Assembly (NCBI GenBank): GCA_026003235.1
Contig: BPGW01000007.1
Coordinates: 1 to 64,000, forward strand
Direction of reading: 5' to 3'
Length of the DNA stretch: 64,000 bases
Origin: Bacteroidia bacterium
GTDB lineage: Bacteria; Bacteroidota; Bacteroidia; SpSt-205
In this document: positions 8,378 through 16,883 of the stretch, piece after piece
Position numbering within the stretch: position 1 is the first letter of the stretch
Layout of the letters: each line of letters begins with the position of its first letter
Translations under genes and position numbers: made by a program
Notes under the pieces: generated by a model
What the model was told of the DNA's origin: nothing
Seen by the model: only the letters and a program-made list of their open reading frames with translations
Databases searched by the model: none

Positions 8378-9189
8378 CGTAGGCTGTAGAGCTGAGCCAG
8401 CTGCGTGAGAAGGGGTTCCACTCGGTCCAGGGGCAGCATCGTGGCTGCGTCGCTGGGAGAAGCCTCAGGCACAGGATGCACTTCCAAGAACACCCCGTCG
8501 GCACCGGCTACCACACCAAGTCGGGCATACAACTCCACAAAGGTCCGCTCCCCCAGCGTCACACCCGCCGCAGTGTTGGGTTTTTGCACGGCATGGGTAG
8601 CATCCATGAGCACTGGATAGCCCCCCTCCCTCAGACGAGGAATATTCCGGAAGTCCACCACCAGGTCTTCATACCCGAAAAAAGTCCCCCGTTCGGTGAG
8701 AAAGATGCGGGTATTGCCGGTGCTGGCGACTTTTTCGGCGGCGAAAAGAGCGGCCTGCGCACTCATAAACTGCCCTTTCTTGATGTTGACGATTCGGCCG
8801 GTTTGGCCTACCGCCAAAAGGAGGGCCGTTTGCCGGGCTAAGAAAGCCGGCACTTGTATAACATCCGCCACTTCGGCTACGGCAGGTACTTCGGGGGTTT
8901 CGTGTACATCGGTCAGCACCGGAACGCCAAAGTCTCGCTTCACGCGAGCCAAGATCTCCAGCGCTTCGGCATCGCCTATGCCTTGAAAGCCCGTAATGCG
9001 GGTTCGGTTCGCCTTTCTGTAGGAAGCCTTGAAGACATAAAAGAACCCCAGCCTATCCGTGATTTGCACGAGCTTTTCTGCGACTTGCGCACATATATCA
9101 TACGATTCCACCACGCAGGGGCCTGCTACCAGGAGAGGTTTTGTTTCTGCCCAACCGAACCAGGCAGGCCACCCGGATGCGTGCATCAC
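8374..9189 (-). CDS. kdsA: 3-deoxy-8-phosphooctulonate synthase (Kdo-8-P synthase)
   Basis: Condenses PEP with arabinose-5-phosphate to make Kdo-8-phosphate for the inner LPS core. The 271-residue protein has the class signature VAGPCVVES near the start, then KASYRKANRTR, VLTDVHE, VPAFLARQTALL, NIKKGQFMSA, LTERGTFFGY, DATHAVQKPN and FLEVHP. The start is either the GTG at 9189 or the ATG directly after it (9186). Both overlap the TGA of the enoyl-CoA hydratase gene. Its stop overlaps the next gene's ATG. kdsB lies elsewhere in the window at 37.0-37.8 kb. Confidence 0.95.
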   Translation of the reverse strand: MMHASGWPAWFGWAETKPLLVAGPCVVESYDICAQVAEKLVQITDRLGFFYVFKASYRKANRTRITGFQGIGDAEALEILARVKRDFGVPVLTDVHETPEVPAVAEVADVIQVPAFLARQTALLLAVGQTGRIVNIKKGQFMSAQAALFAAEKVASTGNTRIFLTERGTFFGYEDLVVDFRNIPRLREGGYPVLMDATHAVQKPNTAAGVTLGERTFVELYARLGVVAGADGVFLEVHPVPEASPSDAATMLPLDRVEPLLTQLAQLYSLR

Positions 9190-9962
9190 TGGCCGCGAAA
9201 AGTAGGGCGGCGTTTCTCTACGAAGGCCCGAATGCCTTCTTGATAATCTTGTGTGCGGCCGGCGATTTCTTGGTAGTATTTTTCGTATTGAAGGGCCTCT
9301 TCGTAGCTGCGCTCAAAGCTGCGCAAGAGAAGCTTTTTGATCAGGGCCAAGGCCTTAGGGGCTTGGGCAGCGTACCGAGTGGCTACGGCGTGGGTGGCTT
9401 CTTCAAGCTTCTCATCGTCTACGACTTGGTTGATCAGGCCCCACGCCAGGGCTTTCTCGGCAGGTAGACGCTCTCCTAAGGTGGCCAGCTCAAAGGCGCG
9501 CTTGAGCCCTACGGTGCGCACAAGGTGGAAAGAAGTAGCGGTATCCAACGAAAGGCCTACATTCACGAACGCAATCACGAAGGAAGCGCTACGAGCGGCC
9601 AAGATGTAGTCACAAGCGAAGGCCAGACCTGCCCCAGCGCCGGCAGCAACGCCGTTCACGCTGGCGATGATGGGTTTTTCCATCTCATGGAGGGCTTGAA
9701 CCAGGGGGTTGTACCGCTTTTCCACCGACTGGCCGAGGGAGCGTTGCACGCCGACGATGTCTTTGAGATCCTGACCAGAACAGAAGGCCTTACCTGCGCC
9801 TCGGATAACGAGGGTGCGGACAGCGGGGTCTTTCCGGGCTTCGCGTAGGGCCTGGAGAAGTTCGGCGCTCAGGGTTTCGTTGAAGGCGTTGAATCGGTCA
9901 GGCCGGTTGAGGGTGAGGTAAGCCACCCCTTCCCGCACTTCGTAGAGAAGGGTTTCGTACAT
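9186..9962 (-). CDS. Enoyl-CoA hydratase/isomerase family protein
   Basis: A 258-residue crotonase-fold protein. It has the opening EGVAYLTLNRPDRFNAFN, the oxyanion-hole strand FCSGQDLKDI, and the second glycine-rich turn VNGVAAGAGAGLAFACD. It resembles the PaaG-type 2-(1,2-epoxy-1,2-dihydrophenyl)acetyl-CoA isomerase and short-chain enoyl-CoA hydratases; no residue seen here decides between them. Fatty-acid or aromatic-acid CoA metabolism is expected. First gene of a four-gene minus-strand operon (echA-like, kdsA, ketosynthase, oxoamine synthase). A -7 box four bases before its ATG drives it. Confidence 0.85.
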   Translation of the reverse strand: MYETLLYEVREGVAYLTLNRPDRFNAFNETLSAELLQALREARKDPAVRTLVIRGAGKAFCSGQDLKDIVGVQRSLGQSVEKRYNPLVQALHEMEKPIIASVNGVAAGAGAGLAFACDYILAARSASFVIAFVNVGLSLDTATSFHLVRTVGLKRAFELATLGERLPAEKALAWGLINQVVDDEKLEEATHAVATRYAAQAPKALALIKKLLLRSFERSYEEALQYEKYYQEIAGRTQDYQEGIRAFVEKRRPTFRGQ

Positions 9963-9966
9963 GGGG

Positions 9967-9974
9967 CAAAAATA
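9967..9974 (-). promoter_or_regulatory. -7 promoter box TATTTTTG for the echA-kdsA operon
   Basis: Read on the minus strand the box ends four bases (CCCC) before the ATG at 9962, again predicting a leaderless message. It drives the operon that includes kdsA. Confidence 0.75.
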
Positions 9975-9986
9975 AGCTGCTATGGC

Positions 9987-12425
9987 CTAAGCGGGGACCG
10001 CCGCACCCAGCGCCTCTGCCTTGAGCCCTTCAATAGCGAAGGCCAGCAGGGAGGGCAGGTCGCTAAAGTAATGCAAGGTAAGCCCTTCCAGGAGGTCAGC
10101 TGGGATATCAGCTATGTCTTTTCGGTTGGCTTCAGGGAGGGCTACGTCCCGCAGGCCAGCCCGCAAGGCTGCCAGGAGCTTTTCTTTGAGGCCCCCGATG
10201 GGAAGGATTTTGCCGCGTAGGGTGATTTCGCCGGTCATAGCCAGGTAAGGTCGGATGGGCTGGCCCGTCACCAGCGAAGCCAAAGCCGCCAAGAGTACCA
10301 CCCCCGCTGAAGGTCCATCCTTAGGCACCGCCCCCGCTGGAATGTGAATGTGCACATCGTGGGTTTTGAACCACTCCGGCGGCGCCAGCTGATAAGAGCG
10401 CACCAGGTGATACGCAATCGTAGCGGATTCCTTCATCACTTCGCCCAGCTGGCCGGAAAGGGTAAGTTTCCCTTCGCCGGGCATGGCGAGGGTCTCAATG
10501 TAGAGCACCTCTCCCCCATAAGGAGTCCATGCCAGGCCTATCCCTACGCCTGGGCGCAAGTTCTCTTCGTAAGCTTCCTTTTCAAAGCGGGGCACGCCCA
10601 GAATCTCCTCCAGTTTTTCGGGCCCCACCGTAACCTGGAAGCGGGCTCGCTGTTTAGAGGGGAGGTCAGCCATCTGACGGGCGGTCCAACGGGCCAGACC
10701 CGCCAACTCCCGCTGAAGCTGGCGCACACCCGATTCGCGGGTATAGTACTCAATGACGCGCAGGAGGGTCTCTTCGGGTACATGCCAATGGGAAGGCTGA
10801 AGGCCGTGTTCGGTGGCGACTTTGGGAAGGAGATGGCGCTGCGCTATCTGGAGCTTTTCAGGCACGGTATAACCTGAAAGCTCAATAACCTCCATACGAT
10901 CCCGCAAAGCAGGGTGAATCGTGTCCAGACTATTGGCGGTAGCAATGAAGAGAACACGCGAAAGGTCGTAGGGAATTTCCAGGTAGTGGTCCTGGAAGGT
11001 GGTGTTTTGCTCAGGGTCCAGAACCTCTAAGAGGGCGTGGGCTGGGTCACCCCGGAAGTCATGGCCTATTTTGTCTATTTCGTCCAGCACGAAGACAGGG
11101 TTGCTGGTACCGGCTCGGCGCAGCAGCTGGAGGATACGCCCCGGCATGGCGCCAATGTAGGTGCGGCGATGGCCGCGGATTTCGGCTTCGTCGTGGAGGC
11201 CCCCCAGCGACATGCGCACGTACTTGCGGCCCAGCGCTTCGGCCACCGACTTAGCGAGAGAAGTTTTGCCCACCCCCGGCGGCCCATACAGGCACAGAAT
11301 CGGGCTCTTCATGTCACGGCGTAGCTTGAGCACAGCGAGGTACTCCAGAATGCGCTTTTTGACCTTTTCCATGCCATAGTGGTCCCGGTCTAAGACCGCA
11401 CGCGCCCGCTTGAGGTCAAAATTATCCCGGGAGTACTCCTGCCAAGGTAGGTCCAATAGCCATTCCATGTAAGCCGTAGCGACGCCATACTCCGGCGAAA
11501 ACGGCGGAATGCGCTCAAGCCGAGCTATCTCTCGCTCAAAGGCTTGTTGCGCTTCGGCAGGCCACTTCTTTTGCTTGGCTTTTTCTTGGTAACGGTTTAG
11601 GTCTGACTGTTCGGGGGATTCTCCCAGTTCATCCTGGATGGCTTTGATTTGCTGGCGAAGGATATAGTCCCGCTGCTGCTGCTCCAGGGTGCTGCGCACG
11701 CGGTTCAGGACCTCCTCCGTGATCTCCAGCACATTGAGCTGGCTCTGAAGCTGGGCCAGGACTTTTTCAGCGCGGACGGCCATGTCATCCAGTTCCAGGA
11801 GGGCCTGCCGTTCTGGCAGTTCCATAGGGAGGTTGTTGGCCAGAAAATTTGTCATGAAGGGCAGGCCCTGGATGTTCTGGAGGAGGGTTTTAGCTTCCTG
11901 GGGGCGGTCAGGGAGCAGCTCAAGGGCTTTGAGGGCGTTCTCTCGCAAAGCCAAAAGCAGGGCTTTCTGATGGGCCTCATCAGGCAGGGTCTCAGGCGCG
12001 TACACAAACTTGGCTTGGAGGAACGGCTCAGTCTGCACAAATTCCGTGAGCCGGATCCGATGTCGCCCTTGTATCAGCAGGGCCACATGGCCGTCTGGCG
12101 TGGGCTGAGCCCGCAGAATCTTAGCCAGCGTGGCCGTGGTGTAGACATTGTCCGGAGAAACTTCCTCGGCTTCCGGGTCCTTCTGCGCTGTGATGGCAAG
12201 GTAGGGGTTGCGTTGGGCCTTCAGCTCTTCCAGCAGCCGAAGCGAACTGGCCCTCGCCACCGAAATGGGCAAAATCACCCCCGGGAAAAGCGTGGTATTG
12301 CGCAGAGGAAGGACCGCCAGCGTCTCCAGCTCCACCAAAGGAAAGCGCAGCGGACCCGTCTCCCGCACCGCATACGCCAGCGTGTCAAACTCGTCCCCAA
12401 AAGGCGAGTTCTCTTCTTTCCACAT
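9987..12425 (-). CDS. lon: ATP-dependent protease Lon
   Basis: An 812-residue LonA protease. The N-terminal substrate-binding domain starts around [15 protein letters not shown]. The AAA+ module carries Walker [14 protein letters not shown] and Walker [11 protein letters not shown]. The protease domain has the catalytic Ser in [13 protein letters not shown] (about residue 706) and Lys in [12 protein letters not shown] (about residue 749). It degrades misfolded and regulatory proteins in the cytoplasm. The ATG at 12425 is chosen because the N-terminal domain begins about 25 residues later; the longer open frame upstream runs antisense through the ddl gene. It is divergent from ddl with a 74-base intergenic region. 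Confidence 0.96.
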   Translation of the reverse strand: MWKEENSPFGDEFDTLAYAVRETGPLRFPLVELETLAVLPLRNTTLFPGVILPISVARASSLRLLEELKAQRNPYLAITAQKDPEAEEVSPDNVYTTATLAKILRAQPTPDGHVALLIQGRHRIRLTEFVQTEPFLQAKFVYAPETLPDEAHQKALLLALRENALKALELLPDRPQEAKTLLQNIQGLPFMTNFLANNLPMELPERQALLELDDMAVRAEKVLAQLQSQLNVLEITEEVLNRVRSTLEQQQRDYILRQQIKAIQDELGESPEQSDLNRYQEKAKQKKWPAEAQQAFEREIARLERIPPFSPEYGVATAYMEWLLDLPWQEYSRDNFDLKRARAVLDRDHYGMEKVKKRILEYLAVLKLRRDMKSPILCLYGPPGVGKTSLAKSVAEALGRKYVRMSLGGLHDEAEIRGHRRTYIGAMPGRILQLLRRAGTSNPVFVLDEIDKIGHDFRGDPAHALLEVLDPEQNTTFQDHYLEIPYDLSRVLFIATANSLDTIHPALRDRMEVIELSGYTVPEKLQIAQRHLLPKVATEHGLQPSHWHVPEETLLRVIEYYTRESGVRQLQRELAGLARWTARQMADLPSKQRARFQVTVGPEKLEEILGVPRFEKEAYEENLRPGVGIGLAWTPYGGEVLYIETLAMPGEGKLTLSGQLGEVMKESATIAYHLVRSYQLAPPEWFKTHDVHIHIPAGAVPKDGPSAGVVLLAALASLVTGQPIRPYLAMTGEITLRGKILPIGGLKEKLLAALRAGLRDVALPEANRKDIADIPADLLEGLTLHYFSDLPSLLAFAIEGLKAEALGAAVPA

Positions 12426-12487
12426 AGCCCGAAATATCCTAACAAAACCCGTACCGAAACGCACCCCAAGGACGACCTGCTTGCCCC

Positions 12488-12495
12488 TACCTTTG
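12488..12495 (+). promoter_or_regulatory. -7 promoter box TACCTTTG for the ddl fusion
   Basis: The box ends four bases (TGAG) before the GTG at 12500. It lies in the divergent region between lon and ddl. The predicted transcript is leaderless. Confidence 0.75.
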
Positions 12496-12499
12496 TGAG

Positions 12500-15103
12500 G
12501 TGCGGGTAGGTATCCTTTGCGGTGGCGCTTCGCGAGAAAGAGAAATCTCTTACGCCGGCGGACGAACGGTGTACGACCTCCTGGATAGAAGGGCATTTGA
12601 GCCGGTATGCATTTTTTTGGATGCCTTTCACCGCTTTGTACGAATAGGCCCAGAAAAACTCTACTACGGGAAAATAACCGATTTTTTTCCACCGCCTGAC
12701 CGGCTGCCTGGTGACCTTCGTTTTCCGGTGTATGCGGAGCAAGTGTGGTATCCAGAAAGCTCGGCTTACCTGTCAGCGCTGACGGAAGTAGGTCCTGTCC
12801 TGCCTGTGGAAACGCTGGCCAGCGAAATAGACCTGGCTTTTCTGGTGCTGCATGGGCTGGGCGGGGAAGACGGCACCATCCAAGGCCTGCTCTCCCAGGT
12901 GGGGCTTCCCTACACCGGCACAGGGCTCTACGGCAGCAGTTGGGGCATGGACAAAGCTCGCCAACGGGCCTGGCTTGAAGCCTACGGCTTTGCGGTGCCA
13001 ACCTACCGGGTGTTACCTCGCCGCCTGCTGTGGGAAAAGCCCGCCGAACTGGTAGAGCGCATCGTAGAAGAAGTGGGGCTCCCCTGCGTGCTCAAGCATC
13101 CCCTTCAGGGTTCCACCATCGGTGTGGCTATCTGCCGTCGTCCTGAAGAGGTGCTGGCCCATAGCTACCGGTGCGCTTTTACGTGGCCGGTGAGCTGGCT
13201 TCCCGAAGCCCCTACGCCGGCCTTGCTTGACCTGACGCAAGGGATAGGCTTGCCCGCCCTGTACCGAGACGAAGAAGGCACACCCCGGCAACTGATTACC
13301 GATTGGCAAGAGCTTTCGTATTTCCTGGCCCATCGGCCCCACCGAGGGTTTGTAGAAGCCTGGGATGCCCCCGCCGTCTTGCTTGCAGAGCGCTTTGTGG
13401 AAGGGGAAGAGTTCTCGGTGATCGTGATAGAGGCGCCTGACGGGAAGCCGGTGGCACTGCCCCCTACGCACATCCGGAAAGCGCAGGCTCTCTACGATTA
13501 CCGAGCCAAGTACCTTTCGGGGGTCAGCCACAAGAAGACGCCTTCGCCCCACCTGCCCAATGACCGGATTCGGGCCGAGGCCGAACGCCTGGCCCAAGCA
13601 GCCGGCTTGCAAGTCTACGCCCGCTTAGACGGCATCGTGAGCCGTACAGGCGAGGTTTTCTTCAATGACCCCAACACCACTTCAGGCATGCTGCCAGCTT
13701 CGCTGCTTTTCCACCAAGCGGCGGAAGTCGGCTTTACCCCCACAAGCTTTCTTTCGTACCTAATTCAGCGGTCGCTATCCAAGCACGAATGGAGCACGCC
13801 TCGCGGTTTTGTGCGGGAAAGGCGGCTTGCTCTGCGAAGCGCCGCTGCCCCTTCCCCCCTGCGGCGTATAGCGGTGGTTTTCGGGGGGCCTTCCACCGAA
13901 AGGCACATCTCTCTGGAGAGCGGTCGCAATGTCGTGCAGAAACTCTCCAGCAAATACGAGGTTATTCCCCTTTTCCTGCGCGTGCAAGGTGCAGAGCTGA
14001 CGCTGTGGGAGCTCCCCCCTCGGTTGCTTTTCAAAGACAACGCGGACGATGTGGCGGCAGCCCTGGAAGAAGCCGAACCGCCTGAAGTCACGGCGAGGGT
14101 TCGGGCGCGCCTGGAGGCTTACAAGCCCTTCCTGCCGCTTATGGAGAGCTACGCTGCTAAGCCCGTAGCCTGGGAAGAGCTGCCGGCGCGGGTGGATTTT
14201 GTGTTTCTGGCGCTGCATGGGCGCCCCGGCGAAGACGGCACAGTTCAAGCTCGGCTTGAGGCCCTGGGCCTCCCCTACAACGGGAGCCCCCCCGCCGTGT
14301 GTGCCCTCCTGATGGACAAGGAAGCCACGCACCGGTTTGCCGCCGAACGGGGCTTTCTCGTACCGCCTCACAAACGAATCAGCCGCACAGCCTGGCAGAA
14401 CCACCCCGAAAAGGTGCTGGACCTCTTGGAAGAGCATCTCGGGCCGTACCCCTTCATCGGGAAGCCGGTGGATGAAGGATGCAGCAGCGCTGTGCGGGTG
14501 CTGCCCGACCGCCCCACCGTAGAAGCTTACCTAAAGGCCCTCCTCCGAGAAGAGGAAGCGATTCCTCCAGCTCTGCGAGACAAGCTTGGGATTTTGCCGG
14601 ACGAGCCTTTCCCCCCCAAATCGGAAGCCCTGATTGAAAAGTACCTCCACGGCCCCGAGTGGGTAGAAGTCACCATCGGCCTCCTTACCCACACCGAAGG
14701 AGGCCAAGTGCGCTACGAAGCCTTTCTTCCCAGCCAGACCCTAAAAACCGAAGGGATTCTTAGCCTGGAAGAAAAGTTTTTAGCGGGGATGGGTCAAAAC
14801 ACCACGCCAGCCCGCCTTTACCCCGACAATCCTGATTGGAATCGTCAGGCCTGCCAGATCCTTCAGCGGCAGGTAGAGCGGTTGGCCGAGGCCGTGGGCC
14901 TGCATGGCTATGCGCGCGTAGATGGCTTTGCTCGGCTCCTGGGCCAAGGCGAAGTGGAATTCTGGCTGCTGGAGGTCAACACGCTCCCTGGGCTCACGCC
15001 CGCCACGGTATTCTTTCACCAAGCGGCGCTCGCAGGCTACACCCCCCTGCAAGTTTTGGAACACATTCTGGCCGAAGGATGGCGTCGCCAAGGTGTGGGG
15101 TAG
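12500..15103 (+). CDS. ddl: Tandem double-length D-alanine--D-alanine ligase
   Basis: One 867-residue frame encodes two consecutive D-Ala-D-Ala ligase units. Unit 1 (about 1-440) has HGLGGEDGTIQGLL, YTGTGLYGSSWGMDKA, LKHPLQGSTIGVA and ends FNDPNTTSGMLPASLLFHQA. Unit 2 (about 450-867) has VVFGGPSTERHISLESG, HGRPGEDGTVQARLEALG, MDKEATH, GKPVDEGCSSAV and the textbook end EVNTLPGLTPATVFFHQA. The enzyme makes the D-Ala-D-Ala dipeptide for peptidoglycan. Unit 2 carries the better match to the metal- and substrate-binding end (EVNTLPG). Unit 1 has DPNTTSG there, so its activity or acceptor may differ (inference). The GTG start sits four bases after a promoter box. The next gene overlaps it by 25 bases. 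Confidence 0.9.
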   Translation: MRVGILCGGASREREISYAGGRTVYDLLDRRAFEPVCIFLDAFHRFVRIGPEKLYYGKITDFFPPPDRLPGDLRFPVYAEQVWYPESSAYLSALTEVGPVLPVETLASEIDLAFLVLHGLGGEDGTIQGLLSQVGLPYTGTGLYGSSWGMDKARQRAWLEAYGFAVPTYRVLPRRLLWEKPAELVERIVEEVGLPCVLKHPLQGSTIGVAICRRPEEVLAHSYRCAFTWPVSWLPEAPTPALLDLTQGIGLPALYRDEEGTPRQLITDWQELSYFLAHRPHRGFVEAWDAPAVLLAERFVEGEEFSVIVIEAPDGKPVALPPTHIRKAQALYDYRAKYLSGVSHKKTPSPHLPNDRIRAEAERLAQAAGLQVYARLDGIVSRTGEVFFNDPNTTSGMLPASLLFHQAAEVGFTPTSFLSYLIQRSLSKHEWSTPRGFVRERRLALRSAAAPSPLRRIAVVFGGPSTERHISLESGRNVVQKLSSKYEVIPLFLRVQGAELTLWELPPRLLFKDNADDVAAALEEAEPPEVTARVRARLEAYKPFLPLMESYAAKPVAWEELPARVDFVFLALHGRPGEDGTVQARLEALGLPYNGSPPAVCALLMDKEATHRFAAERGFLVPPHKRISRTAWQNHPEKVLDLLEEHLGPYPFIGKPVDEGCSSAVRVLPDRPTVEAYLKALLREEEAIPPALRDKLGILPDEPFPPKSEALIEKYLHGPEWVEVTIGLLTHTEGGQVRYEAFLPSQTLKTEGILSLEEKFLAGMGQNTTPARLYPDNPDWNRQACQILQRQVERLAEAVGLHGYARVDGFARLLGQGEVEFWLLEVNTLPGLTPATVFFHQAALAGYTPLQVLEHILAEGWRRQGVG

Positions 15104-16407
15104 ACGCCGAATCGTCTGCCCTTTCTAAGGCCGTAGCTGCTCAAGGGGTCATCTTACGGCTGTGGGGTCCCCTGGCCTTGAACTGGCTGATGATGGCCCT
15201 GGAAGGCCCCCTGTTGGTGGCTCTGGTGAGCCGCTTACCAGAAGCCACGGCTAACCTGGCGGCCTTCAGTGTGGCCTTTGCTATAGCGCTAATCGTAGAG
15301 GCGCCGGTCATGATGCTCCTTAGCACCAGCGCCGCCCTGGCGGACGACCGACCAAGCTACAAACGCATAGCGAGGTTCGCCCTTGCCCTTACGCTACCGC
15401 TGTCAGGGCTCATGGCCATAATTGGCTCGCCGCCGGTATTTCGTTTTCTCAACGATCGCCTCTGGCATTTGCCTCAACCGCTTTCGGCATGGGTAGCAGG
15501 GGCGGTGTGGCTGCTGATTCCCTGGCCTGCGGTGATCGGGTTCCGGCGCCTGTGGCAAGGCCTTTTGATTCGCCAGGGGCGCTCTCGGCTGGTGGCCTGG
15601 GGCACTGTGCTCCGGCTTGCAGGCATGGGGGCTGGGGCGACCTTGGCTTATGCTTTTTCTTCTTGGCCCGGCGTATGGATAGCGGCGATGGGGCTCTCCG
15701 CCGGCGTGACCACAGAAATGATCGCCATCCGCCTGTGGGCCCAGCCTGTGCTGGGCAAGCTCCCAGCTGAGACCCGAGAAGCGCCCCTGTCTTATCCCCA
15801 AATCGGGGCTTTCTACACCCCCCTCCTCCTGACCTCCCTCCTCCATGTGGCCTTGACTCCTCTGCTAACCACCCTCATGGCTCAGGGTAAAGAACCCCTG
15901 CTTTCGCTGGCAGCCTACCCCCCTCTCACCAACACCGTGTTTCTCTTTAGCTGCGTGGGCGTAGCCTACCAGGAAGTGGTGATTGTGCTGTTAGGCACGC
16001 GGGTAGGCGACCAGCTCCTGCCCTTTGCCCACCGAATTGCGCTTGGGAGCACCCTTCCCTTAGCCCTGCTGAACCTGCCGCAGGTAGGGCACCTTTGGCT
16101 GTCGCAGGTTTTTGCCGTGCCGCCGCCCGTAGAACCCCTCGTACAGCACAGCTTGCTTATCCTTTTGCCGACACCGGCCCTGATCGTGTACCTGGCTTAT
16201 CTGAAAGGGCGCTTCATCCGGGCACGCAAGACCCTACTCAACCTCCTGGCTGCGCTTCTTGAGCTAAGTGCCGTACTGACCTTGAGCCTACCCCTCATAA
16301 GGAACACTAACCTGCCCGCTGTGTATGGAGCCACCCTCGCCCTTCTCGGGGCCCGCATGGCTGTACTTGCCCTCCTGTGGCCCCTCACAAGAAAGGTCAA
16401 AGTGTAG
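15079..16407 (+). CDS. ANKH/MATE-like multi-pass membrane protein
   Basis: About 442 residues with some twelve hydrophobic segments. The N-terminal part (NWLMMALEGPLLVALVSRLP, then ANLAAFSVAFAIALIVEAP) resembles MOP-superfamily exporters related to progressive-ankylosis (ANKH) and MATE proteins. Substrate is unknown. The ATG at 15079 is the first start that avoids a long antisense-like extension into ddl; it overlaps the ddl end by 25 bases, which suggests cotranscription. A link to cell-wall precursor export is tempting from this position but is only inference. The family call is moderate; the membrane topology is clear. Confidence 0.5.
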   Translation: MASPRCGVDAESSALSKAVAAQGVILRLWGPLALNWLMMALEGPLLVALVSRLPEATANLAAFSVAFAIALIVEAPVMMLLSTSAALADDRPSYKRIARFALALTLPLSGLMAIIGSPPVFRFLNDRLWHLPQPLSAWVAGAVWLLIPWPAVIGFRRLWQGLLIRQGRSRLVAWGTVLRLAGMGAGATLAYAFSSWPGVWIAAMGLSAGVTTEMIAIRLWAQPVLGKLPAETREAPLSYPQIGAFYTPLLLTSLLHVALTPLLTTLMAQGKEPLLSLAAYPPLTNTVFLFSCVGVAYQEVVIVLLGTRVGDQLLPFAHRIALGSTLPLALLNLPQVGHLWLSQVFAVPPPVEPLVQHSLLILLPTPALIVYLAYLKGRFIRARKTLLNLLAALLELSAVLTLSLPLIRNTNLPAVYGATLALLGARMAVLALLWPLTRKVKV

Positions 16408-16418
16408 CTGCAAAACCT

Positions 16419-16426
16419 TACCTTTG
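16419..16426 (+). promoter_or_regulatory. -7 promoter box TACCTTTG for the HMA protein
   Basis: Ends three bases (AAG) before the ATG at 16430, the shortest spacing in the window together with the M1 peptidase. Leaderless transcript predicted. Confidence 0.75.
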
Positions 16427-16429
16427 AAG

Positions 16430-16759
16430 ATGACGCGCGCCTGGGTGATAGGGGCTGGGCTCTGGAGTGGAATCCTCTGGGCCCAGCTGGATACGGTGCG
16501 GGTGCACAGCGCCAATATCGTCTGCCAGACCTGCCGCCGAACAATTATTCGGGGCCTTTCCACCCAAAAGGGGATCCGACATGTGGAAGTAGATGTGCCT
16601 CAGAAAACCATCCAAGTGGTGTACCGGCCTGACAAGACCAACCCTGACCGCATTCGGCAGGCGATAGCTCGGCTGGGCTACGACGCCGACCACGTACCTC
16701 GGGACCCCGCCGCCTTTGAGCGCCTACCTGCCTGCTGTAAACGGCCCGAAGCTCATTAG
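16430..16759 (+). CDS. Secreted heavy-metal-associated (HMA) domain protein
   Basis: A 109-residue protein with a probable signal peptide (VIGAGLWSGILWAQ) and one HMA ferredoxin-like domain. The domain has the metal motif CQTCRR (Cys-x2-Cys) and the strand GIRHVEVDVPQKTIQVVY. The C-terminus adds a second cysteine pair, LPACCKRPE. HMA domains bind Cu(I), Zn or Hg; a periplasmic metal-carrier role is inferred. The start is fixed by the promoter box three bases upstream; a longer open frame back to 16325 lies within the previous gene. Monocistronic, followed by the tRNA-Gln promoter. Confidence 0.82.
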   Translation: MTRAWVIGAGLWSGILWAQLDTVRVHSANIVCQTCRRTIIRGLSTQKGIRHVEVDVPQKTIQVVYRPDKTNPDRIRQAIARLGYDADHVPRDPAAFERLPACCKRPEAH

Positions 16760-16792
16760 CCAAGCCCTTGACTTGGTTTGCGAGAAATGTCT

Positions 16793-16800
16793 TACCTTTG
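16793..16800 (+). promoter_or_regulatory. -7 promoter box TACCTTTG for tRNA-Gln and prs
   Basis: Ends eight bases before the tRNA 5' end at 16809. A TTG at 16773-16775 lies 17 bases upstream, fitting the -33 element. A small inverted repeat CCAAG/CTTGG (16760-16776) overlaps this region and may end the previous transcript. Confidence 0.7.
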
Positions 16801-16808
16801 CCTCGCCT

Positions 16809-16879
16809 TGCCCGGTCGTCTAATGGTAGGACAGCAGATTTTGGGTCTGCGTGTGGGGGTTCGAGTCCTCCCCGGGCAA
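16809..16879 (+). tRNA. tRNA-Gln (anticodon UUG)
   Basis: Complete cloverleaf: acceptor TGCCCGG pairs with CCGGGCA. D arm is GTC/GAC, anticodon stem GCAGA/TCTGC with loop TTTTGGG giving anticodon TTG. The T arm is GGGGG-TTCGAGT-CCTCC. Discriminator is A and CCA is not encoded. The GTG start of prs lies only four bases after the tRNA 3' end. Confidence 0.95.
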
Positions 16880-16883
16880 CAGG

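Noticed and set aside
11649-12509. Plus-strand open frame of 286 codons opposite lon
   Set aside because: Antisense shadow of a confidently identified gene, without a promoter box or protein family resemblance.
12426-13001. Extension of the lon reading frame by 192 residues upstream of 12425
   Set aside because: It lies antisense to the start of the ddl gene, has no Lon-like sequence, and would cross the divergent promoter region; the family start is at 12425.
14836-15078. N-terminal extension of the ANKH/MATE-like protein
   Set aside because: It reads the ddl C-terminus in another frame and has the Arg/Pro/Gly-rich look of a GC-rich shadow frame.
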